A stretch of DNA of 64,000 bases, taken from the NCBI RefSeq assembly GCF_033568475.1, contig NC_133121.1:135998375-136062374 (forward strand), read 5' to 3'. The number at the start of each line of letters is the position of its first letter. Within the stretch, counting starts at the first letter, position 1. The notes beneath the pieces are model-generated. The model was not told the origin of the DNA and searched no databases. It saw only the letters and a program-made list of their open reading frames with translations. Source of the DNA: Henckelia pumila (lineage: Eukaryota; Streptophyta; Magnoliopsida; Lamiales; Gesneriaceae). Made by a program: the position numbers and the translations under genes. This document shows, in pieces, positions 46,580-55,088 of this stretch.

Positions 46580-46846
46580 CTCCACCCGTCCGATTACATT
46601 GTTTTGTTTTGTTTTTCATATAGATTAAAAAAAAATTATTGAGAAAACAAATTTTATATAAACTTCCTATTTTATCCCTATTTAATGTATTAAAAAAATA
46701 ATTGCACAAATTTCAAGGTGTAGTTAAATAGTTAATTGAGGTATATTAGTAAAAAAATGTAAACAAAAATTACTAAATATGATATATGACTATATATATT
46801 TGAGACAAAAAAAAAAACGTGGACTTTATAATTGAGACGGAGGGAG
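46580..46846. mobile_element. Stowaway (Tc1/Mariner) MITE, 267 bp
   Basis: TIRs CTCCACCCGTCCGATTACA on the left and CTCCCTCCGTCTCAATTATA inverted from the right are the classic Stowaway type. TA duplicates flank it (46578-46579 and 46847-46848). It is inserted in a monomer of the minisatellite. Interior is AT-rich and non-coding. Confidence 0.9.
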
Positions 46847-47599
46847 TATAACTAAAAGTACACTATATTGTAACTAAATTAACACTACAATAACACTATA
46901 ATATAATTAACTAAAATAACACTAGCATTACATTATAGTATAACTAAAATTACATTATGATTACACTATAGTGTAAGTAAAATTATACTACAATAAAAAC
47001 ATAATGTAATTAAAATTTAATTAGGTTTACACTATAGCGTAAATAAATTTACACTACAATAACACTATAGTATAACTAAAGTAACACTAGCATTACACTA
47101 CAGTATAACTAAAATTAAATTAAGATTACACTATATTGTAACTAAATTTACATTATAATAACACTATAATATAACAAAAATAACACTAGCTAAATTTACA
47201 ATACAATAATATTATAGTGTAACTAAAATTACATTAGGTCTACACTATATTATAACTAAATTTAAACTACGTACAATAACACTATATTATAACTAAAATT
47301 ACACTAAATTTACATTATAGTGTAACTAAATTTACATTACAATAACACTATAGTTGTGACGCCCGGGGCTGAAGAGGCAGGGAGTGATCGCCGGTGCCAA
47401 GAGGTTGCACGGACAATGAGCGGCTCCTGGTAGGCTTCTAGGCGGAGGGAGACATGAATGAACCGATCCCGTGCCGGAATGAGAGGGGATTCTGAGACAG
47501 TGTAGGTATGGGACTACATAGTTGAGGAGGGCTTAAAAGATTTCATATGTACTGCTCATATCAAGAAGGTGCATCTTCTTTTCGGAATCTCATCACATA

Positions 47600-47660
47600 A
47601 GAACTCCAAAGTTAAGCGTGCTTGACTTGGGGCAATTATAGGATGGGTGACCCCCTGGGA
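47600..47660 (+). other. 5S-rRNA-like pol III promoter segment in Cassandra LTR 1
   Basis: Carries recognisable 5S internal control sequences (AGTTAAGCGTGCTTG and GGATGGGTGACC…CTGGGAAG). It is part of the retrotransposon LTR and not a functional 5S gene, since the rest of the 5S sequence is not conserved. Confidence 0.85.
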
Positions 47661-48046
47661 AGTTTCTCAGGGTGCGTGTGAGTGAGGACATAAGCACGCT
47701 GAAAAGACTCGTCTTGATACAGTGGGTCGTTACAAATGGTATCAAAGCCGACCTCTCTTAGTACGGTATGGTTCGGGGACGAACCAAGCGGAAGTTGGTG
47801 GGCATGTGACGCCCGGGGCTGAATAGGCAGGGAGTGATCGCCGGTGACAAGAGGTTGCACGGACAATGAGCGGCTCCTGGAAGGCTTCTAGGCGGAGGGA
47901 GACATGAATGAACCGATTCTGCCGGAATGAGAGGGATTCTGAGACTGTGTAGGTATGAGACTGCATAGTTGAGGAGAGCTTAAAAGATTTCATATGTGCT
48001 ACTCATATCAAGAAGGTGCATCTTTTTTTCGGGAGCTCATCATATA

Positions 48047-48107
48047 AGAACTCCAAAGTTAAGCGTGCTTGACTTGGGGAAATTATAGGATGGGTGACCC
48101 CCTGGGA
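48047..48107 (+). other. 5S-rRNA-like pol III promoter segment in Cassandra LTR 2
   Basis: Second LTR copy of the same 5S-derived segment, with minor differences from LTR 1 (for example GGGGAAATT versus GGGGCAATT). Confidence 0.85.
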
Positions 48108-48186
48108 AGTTTCTTAGGGTGCGTGTGAGTGAGGACATAAGCACGCTGAAAAGATCCGTCTTGATACAGTGGGTCGTTACAATAGT

Positions 48187-50417
48187 TGTGACGACCCGAG
48201 TTCTAATCTCTCATTAATCAATAATCAACAATATTAGACAATAATCAAAGTCTAAACAAAAGAATAAAAAAAAACTTTTTTTTTTAAAAGAGGCTCCTCG
48301 CTCGATCGGTGAAAAACCACCGATCGAGCGAGCACAAAATGCCCATCTCTCGGTTTCAAAAATAAGTGGCCTCACTCGATCCGCAACAAATGACCGATCG
48401 AGCGAGCCATTTTTTACAAGATCTCTGTTCCTTATAAAGCAGCCTCGCTCGATCGGCAGGAATTGCCCGATCGAGCGAGCACAATTCCAGAAGAAAATTA
48501 ACAGAAACATTTGCTGTCAAAAACTGAGTTCAAGCATGCCATTCAATCTAGAATCATCTCCTATGGATTCCATACATAATCAGAAACCAACAACCATGCT
48601 AACATGCTATTCATTGAGATCATTTCAAGGCTTTAAACATAATCATAAAGCTCATAAACATGCAAGAACATTGCTATATAAACAAGATCAAGGTACATCA
48701 TGTTGATTCAAGGATTTACAACATATTTCAATCCTATAAACATCAACAAAACCACAGCTAAATCACCTATAAGTCTTGGTACAAGTATCTTCTAACATGA
48801 TCATGTTTAAGACTCAAATATACATCATGACAGCTCATACAACTCTAACTCGGATCATCACGCTATATTCGATTCATCCCTTGTTCTTTAAGTCCGCCTT
48901 TGCCCGGTTCCACTCCCTCCTATTGCAATGACACATACAACAAAACAATAGCCGGATAACTCCGGTGAGAAATATATTTCCCAGTAAAAGCAATTAAACA
49001 TGCATACAAACATATATCAAGGTCATGATATAAATAACATAACGTCAATGCATGTTTTAAAACAAGGTTCATCTCTTTATTCGTCAGTTGGGATCCCGAG
49101 AAGTAGATATCATAACTAATCCACCGACTCTCCCAATCGAGGTGGGGCTACTTATCTCACTTCCCTAGACTTTGAAGCCATCATATATGTAAATCCGACG
49201 CTAGGCTAAAACAACCACCCAGGCCATACATATACAATCCCACAAATCGTCTAATCGAACGTTTCCGTTCATTTCGAAATCGAAGAATAAGTCCTTCAAG
49301 ATGAATGCAATCTATATCATCCAAAACCACATTCAATAACATTAAGACTCATTCAAACTTTCATAGGAAACATATAAAAGCACATAAGCAAATAAGTATG
49401 TGATTTAGGGAACTCGATACAAACCATCTCGAGTTATAATCCCAATCAAATAGTAGTCCACTTTTACCTTTCAAACGTGATGTTTAGGATGTCTTCTAGC
49501 TTGTCCAACTCTGTCCAAGATCAATTACCAAACACAACTCAAAATCTGCTCCAAATCAACCCAAACGTCAAAGGCAAAACTCTACCAACCTTGTGCGTTC
49601 TTCTATTGGTTTCGAAGTCAAGATTATGTCATTGAGGTGCTCTGATTATGAACTGAAATGATAACATAATAATCAAGGAATCATCAGCTGATACTTCAAC
49701 AACTTCTGAATGCAAGAACAGTAGCAAAACACTTCAATTCACGAGTTCAACGGCATATCGGTATTCTTCGGCGATTCCGAACTCAATTACAACATTTCTA
49801 ACATGAACATCAGCTGTTAAAGCTTCAAGATCAACAGAACAACAGATATATATAGATCGAATCATAATTGGGAATCACAAGAACATGATATACAACTCAA
49901 TCTTCAATCAAACTTCAGGATTATCAAAGATAGAAGCTCAACAATCACAAAACATATCCAACATCTGATATCTGCCATGTTCTAATGACCAAACCCTGAT
50001 GAACAAAGAATAAACTTACATCAAATCGAAATTTTCGTCGAGAGGATTCCAAAACATCTTTCGAAATTGAAATTGGATAATCGTAGCTCAAGATATGGCA
50101 ATTGCAAGATGAAGATCAAAAGTTGGAATTCTATGTTTCTTGCTCTCGGTTCCTTTCTCTTTTCCAAATGATAAATCTGATAGGAATTGTGTTCAAACAC
50201 ACGTGACTCAGCTTAGAACTAACAAGTGTCCCACTAACAATCACAATTTTTCACTTTAGTCCCTCAACTATGCAAGAATTGCAATTCAGTCCTCAATTTC
50301 TCATTTGATTCAATTTCAATCCTAATCAATTTAAGAATATTAGAATTTAAATCAAAACTCCAAATATTTTCAAATTAATTATACTCGGATTAAAAATAAA
50401 TAATTCCGGGCGTTACA
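48187..50417 (-). mobile_element. Solo-LTR-like element of 2,231 bp with ATAGT target duplication
   Basis: Starts TGTGACGACCCGAG and ends CCGGGCGTTACA; on the minus strand it begins TGTAACGCCCGG, the usual orientation of plant gypsy LTRs. ATAGT flanks it (48182-48186 and 50418-50422); the left copy is shared with Cassandra, showing Cassandra inserted later at that site. There is no internal coding region, so it is a solo LTR or a very short non-autonomous element. Three GC-rich hairpins lie near 48297-48482. Confidence 0.8.
48297..48482. repeat. Three CTCGCTCGATCGG hairpins inside the solo LTR
   Basis: The first is a 15-bp perfect stem (48297-48311 with 48318-48332) around a 6-base loop. The second (about 48371-48407) and third (about 48444-48480) repeat the same arms with loop changes. 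Together they form an array of self-complementary units 60-75 bases apart. Confidence 0.9.
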
Positions 50418-50944
50418 ATAGTATAAATAAAATAAAACTAGAATTACACTATAGTATAACGTCTAAAATAACACTAGCATTATACTATAGTGTAACTAAA
50501 TTTACACTACAATAACATTATAGTATAACTAAAATAACACTATGATTACACTTTAGTATAACTAAAATTACATTAGGATTATAATATAGTATAATTAAAT
50601 TTACACTACAATAACACTATAATATATCTAAAATAACATTAGCATTACACTATAATATAAATAAAATTACACTAGGATTATACTATAGTGTAACTAAAAT
50701 AACACTACAATAACACTATAGTATAACTAAAATAACACTAGCATTACACTATAGTATAACTAAAATTAAACTAGGATTACAGTATAGTGTAACTAAATTT
50801 ACACTATAATAACACTATAATGTAACTAAATTTACACTACAATAATTTTATAGTATAACTAAAATAACACTAGCATTACACTATAGTATAACTAAAATTA
50901 CAATATAGTATGACTAAATTTACACTACAATAACACTATAGTAT

Positions 50945-53529
50945 TGAAACATCTACTACTAATAATAAATGCGGAATTTTTTTTTTAAAATTAATACTAC
51001 TATACATATATGCCCATACATACATATATATATAAATAAATAGATTTAAAAATAAATGACTTAAATAAAATATTACATTTAATAAATTAAATGTCTGAGT
51101 CATGCATTAAATAAAAATGTTGTCCTAAAAAATTAAATAAAAGTTTGCATGCACTGAAAATATTTAAATAAAAATAACAACATGTTTAATATTCCATAAA
51201 ATCACAATCATTAAGACTCAGACGACGGCCGCGGGGGAATCACTGCATGTCCACTCATACGTCCTCGCCTCCGATGGGTACTACGTCCTCTACGTACTCA
51301 CCTGCACCATACCAGTGTAGTGAGCCTAGAGGCCCAACATGCTAACATAACAAGGGTTTAAAATAATTTAAATCACTTTAATACTAATACATAACATATA
51401 CATGAATGAACATGCTTAAAATATCATGAACATAACATAACTTAAATTAAACTTGAATATCATAATAATACATAAACATTGTTGAGCAAAGTATTTTCTA
51501 ACATCGCATGGTTGTATCCATAGTGTAACCTTAAATCATACATTAAATACTGATCAGCGTGGAAATCAACGTACGTGGCGGTGACGAATCACCTCTTAAA
51601 TTGGCAGTAAACTGCCCTTCAATAGTTCACATATGGGGACGAATCCCCCTTAAATTGTCACACTACTTCAACTTCCAACATAAAATATTTCTTTTGCTCA
51701 ACCTTAAACATTAAATCATGCATAAAAATTATTTCATGAATGCATGTACTTAAATAAAAATGTGTGTCCTTCATATATATTTAATTTAATTTCATAATAT
51801 CATATAATTATAAAAATAACTTCCATGCATAAAAATAATTAAATATATATTCAGGACACATGCAATTTCTCATGGGTTGTACTGAACTGCTGGCCCTAAC
51901 ACTCAAGCCCATTTACTTAAATGTGGCCCCTTAACACTAAGACTGGCCCATTAACATATTTCTAAGCCCACATAACTTGATTAACTTAACTGGGCCTAAA
52001 TAAAATATTTAAGCCCATTAACTTAATTAAACCCAATAAAATTCTAGATTGGCCCAAAAATACAATGACTGACCCAAAAATTCCTATGGGCCCACGAGCC
52101 CATAAAATTATTGGGCTAACTAAAAAAAATATTTTGAAAAGTCCAAATAAAATTATTTGGAAGCCCAAATAATTTTTTTTCTAATTTAATTTTCCCAAAA
52201 ACCAATTAAATCCTAAAATACTTTAAAATTAAAATACTCGAGCCCGGCCCACCTAACCCGGACCCGGACTCACTTGACCCGACCCTAGACCCTACTGACC
52301 CGAACCGAACCCCCTGACCCGACCCAGCACCCCGCCCCAGCCCAACACCCGAACCCCTTCCCCTCTCCTCTCGGCTGCGCGAGCAGCAGGTCTTCATGGC
52401 CTGCTGCTGCCTAACTCCGGCCGCCCCTGGCCGGAGCACCACCGCCCAGACGTAGCCCACGTCTGGGCGGTCCTAACCTGACCACTGCCCGGCCCTAGCC
52501 TGGCCTTGCTTGGCCGGGTGATCCCTTCTTCCCCGAAACCCTAAACCTGCGCACCCTTGGACCCCAACTGATGTAGCTCGGTCCTAGCCTCGTTCCAGCC
52601 CCAAACCCTGCCATAGTTCGACTCTAAGGACCCTAAATCACCCTTAGAACGTGACCCAGCAGTCCACCAATAGTCCATGACAGGAGAAAAACGTGAATAT
52701 GCATCAAAGAATTGAAGAATAACCGCATCAAACCATAACACAACTTGTTTTTCTGAAAATTCTTAAAAGGATCTGATGCTCACGCACACACACACATAAT
52801 AACTGATATGGCACGAAAAAAATAGAGAAGGAATCATGCCTTGCACCGACGATGAAAGCTAGAACGCGTAGGCGACGATTCCGGGACGACGGGACGACGA
52901 AGAACACCAAATATCCTTTAAAAAAAACGACTAAGGCTTGAAGTTTTTCTGTCAAAAGTATCGTGAGAAAGGCTGATGGAGAAAATGGAGGCGGCTAGTG
53001 TTTAGGTCGTGGGGTTTGGGGTGGAGTTTTAGGGTGTTTTTGATTTAATTAGAATATAGGATAATTAAGATATTGTTAATGGTTTTAAATATACAATATA
53101 TATAACTTAGAAATTCTAAATAATAAATAAAATCTGATAACTAACTTAAAATCCCGAAATAATAAGTTAAGGGATTTTTAAAAATTAATAAAATTCTTTA
53201 AAATGACTTATTTTGGCTAAAAATAAATATATAATTAAATACAAAAATTTTATTGATAAAATACCTTAAAATATTATTTTAAGGCTCATAAACTCATAAA
53301 AATATTTTTGGCTAAGAATTTGGTATATCGTCCGTCCACGGTCCCGTCTACGCGATCAAAACAATTAAATTTTTATAAATCATGAAAATCACTAATTATG
53401 GGTTAAATGCTTAAAATAACTTAAATCATGCACAAATAATTTCACATAATTATTTAACCCATAATCTAAAATAAATAAAATCCCTAATTATGCATGCAAA
53501 TTTACGTGTTAAAAATTTCGGGTGTTACA
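50945..53529 (-). mobile_element. Solo-LTR-like element of 2,585 bp with AGTAT target duplication
   Basis: Begins TGAAACATCTACTA and ends CGGGTGTTACA, flanked by AGTAT on both sides (50940-50944 and 53530-53534). On the minus strand it starts TGTAACACCCGAAA, typical of gypsy LTRs. No protein domain is recognisable; the minus-strand frames in 52206-52460 are GC-rich artefacts. GC-rich hairpins lie at 52383-52471. Confidence 0.8.
52383..52471. repeat. Three consecutive GC-rich hairpins in the LTR
   Basis: Stem pairs are GCAGCAGG/CCTGCTGC (52383-52407), CTCCGGCC/GGCCGGAG (52415-52436) and a 13-bp perfect stem ACCGCCCAGACGT/ACGTCTGGGCGGT (52441-52471). A looser CCGGCC/GGCCGG pair follows near 52490-52517. 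Confidence 0.85.
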
Positions 53530-53770
53530 AGTATAACTAAAATAACACTAGCATTACACTATAATATAACTAAAATTAAACTAGGTTTACACTATAGTGT
53601 AACTAAATTACACTACAATAATACTATAGTATAACTAAAATAAAACTAGGTTTACACTATAGTATAACTAAAATTACATTATGATTACCATATAGTGTAA
53701 CTAAATTTACACTACAATAACAATATAGTATAACTAAAATAACTCTAGCATTACATTATAGTATAACTAA

Positions 53771-55088
53771 AAATCAAATCAAATATTATATTAACTATCA
53801 TTTCTTATTTATTTATTTAATTACATTACATCAATTATCTATGTATTATTTATCCTATCACTTAAATCAAACAGACTATCCTAAAAGTAATTACAAACAC
53901 TACCTTTATATGCAAGTGTTTTACTATTAAAGACAATTATTGTAAATCAATGTCATATTTATTTGTCGTTTTGGAAAAATAAATTAGAATTTATATAATT
54001 TTTTCCATATTTTATCATCGATAGAGATTGATATATAAAATCTCATAATTTTATCATCGATAAATAAATGTGAATATTAGGAAAACACAACTTCGGTTCT
54101 TTTTTTCTTTTTTATTATACTTCATAAATAAAATTTTTAGTCTATTGATATTTTTTAACAGCTTGAACCATAAAATTCCATAAATATCAAAACTTTAGTT
54201 AATGCTATAACTTTTAAATTAAATATGAAACAAACCGTTGACTTTCATAACAAAATTTACAATGACTAAATAATTTTGATTTTGAATCGCAAGTGTTCAT
54301 CTGGATATTTATGAAAAAAAAAGTTTAAAGGAAAAATTTTGACAAAAGCTCAACCTAACCCGATCTCTTATTCAACTTCTTGTGTAAGGCATTGCTCATG
54401 GATGGATACAGAAATTATAGATAAGAGAGGCTTAAATTTAATGTAATTAATTGTATATTATTCCTAAAAAATATAATAATTTTATACACAACATATTTTG
54501 AAACCTGCTTGAGAATTTCATGCATTTAGAGTAATACGATAATATGTACTATTTGAAAATTTTTTTCGTGAAACTTACAATTTATTTTGGTCCAATAGCA
54601 AATAATTTATCAAAATTAACAAATTAAATTTTCATTCTTCACGAATTAGGATTTTAATTTTCAAACACGAAAAGTCTCACTTTTTATCAATGTTCTAAAA
54701 AACGCGAAAAAGTGTCGTTTAAGCGCGATTAAACGTGAGCAAAAAGCTTTGTTTGGACAAAAATGTGAAAAAAACGGTCAACCTTCACGGCTTAAACTTA
54801 TTCTAAGCTGGATTAAATTTGTGAGGCTTGAAACTTTACTATCATCCTTGAGCTTTTTAGAACTTGCTTTTTATGCATTCATGTCACACAAAAATTACAA
54901 TATTTAAAAAGTAATCTAAAGCAAGAGATTTCGGGGCCACTGCGTGATTAGTCTTTTTTTTTTTTTCTCAAACGAAAGATTCAACCCTGTTCTTTTGTAA
55001 TCAGAAAGAAAGCACAAATTTTTATTTTTAGGTGTGCAGATCCAAATACAAAACAAACGCCCGTAGAAGAAGATAAAGTAATACATTA
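53771..55088. other. Intergenic region upstream of the NBS-LRR gene
   Basis: AT-rich. The left part (53771-53890) resembles the other flank of the minisatellite. About 53995-54380 matches 59375-59660 in direct orientation (see findings). The last ~100 bases before 55089 are likely 5'UTR and contain a T-run at 54955-54968. Confidence 0.55.
53995..54380. repeat. Upstream copy of a direct repeat flanking the NBS-LRR gene
   Basis: Shares with 59375-59660, in the same order, GAGATT-ATATAT-AAATCT, AAAACACAACTT, TTTTTAACAGCTT, and AAAGGAAAAATTTTGACAAAAGCT followed by CCCGATCTCTTAT. This copy is about 100-150 bases longer in its middle (54165-54310). Confidence 0.7.

Larger units (their letters stand above)
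47355..48181 (+). mobile_element. Complete Cassandra TRIM retrotransposon with 5S-rRNA-like LTRs
   Basis: Two LTRs of 380 and 377 bp (47355-47734 and 47805-48181) start TGTGACGCCCGGGG and end GGGTCGTTACA. They enclose only about 70 bases, with a tRNA-Met primer site TGGTATCAAAGCC (47737-47749) and a short purine-rich stretch before the second LTR. ATAGT duplicates flank the element (47350-47354 and 48182-48186). Each LTR contains a 5S-rRNA-like segment (about 47600-47660 and 48047-48107) with an A-box-like AGTTAAGCGTGCTTG and a C-box-like GGATGGGTGACCCCCTGGGA. These are the defining features of Cassandra. It codes for nothing and depends on other elements for mobility. Confidence 0.95.
43783..53770. 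repeat. 33-bp minisatellite with a three-subtype higher-order pattern, interrupted by insertions
   Basis: Monomers of about 33 bp share the core ACTATAGTATAACTAAA. The variable ends come in three main types: TTTACACTACAATAAC, ATAACACTAGCATTAC and ATTACACTAGGATTAC. They often follow each other, giving a period near 99 bp, but order varies. The core contains the perfect palindrome ACTATAGT. Array segments are 43783-46170, 46497-46577, 46849-47354, 50418-50944 and 53530-53770, about 3.7 kb in all; the rest is inserted elements. No gene is present. Monomer divergence is moderate, mostly single substitutions, with some lost units. Confidence 0.95.

Noticed and set aside
47636-47993. Minus-strand ORFs of 76-83 codons
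   Set aside because: They are antisense to Cassandra LTRs, which have no coding capacity.
47600-48107. Two 5S rRNA genes
   Set aside because: Only the internal control region resembles 5S rRNA, and both copies lie at the same place in flanking LTRs of a Cassandra element.
52206-52955. Minus-strand Gly/Arg/Ser-rich coding frames
   Set aside because: They come from GC-rich hairpin sequence within a solo LTR flanked by AGTAT duplications; composition alone keeps the frames open.
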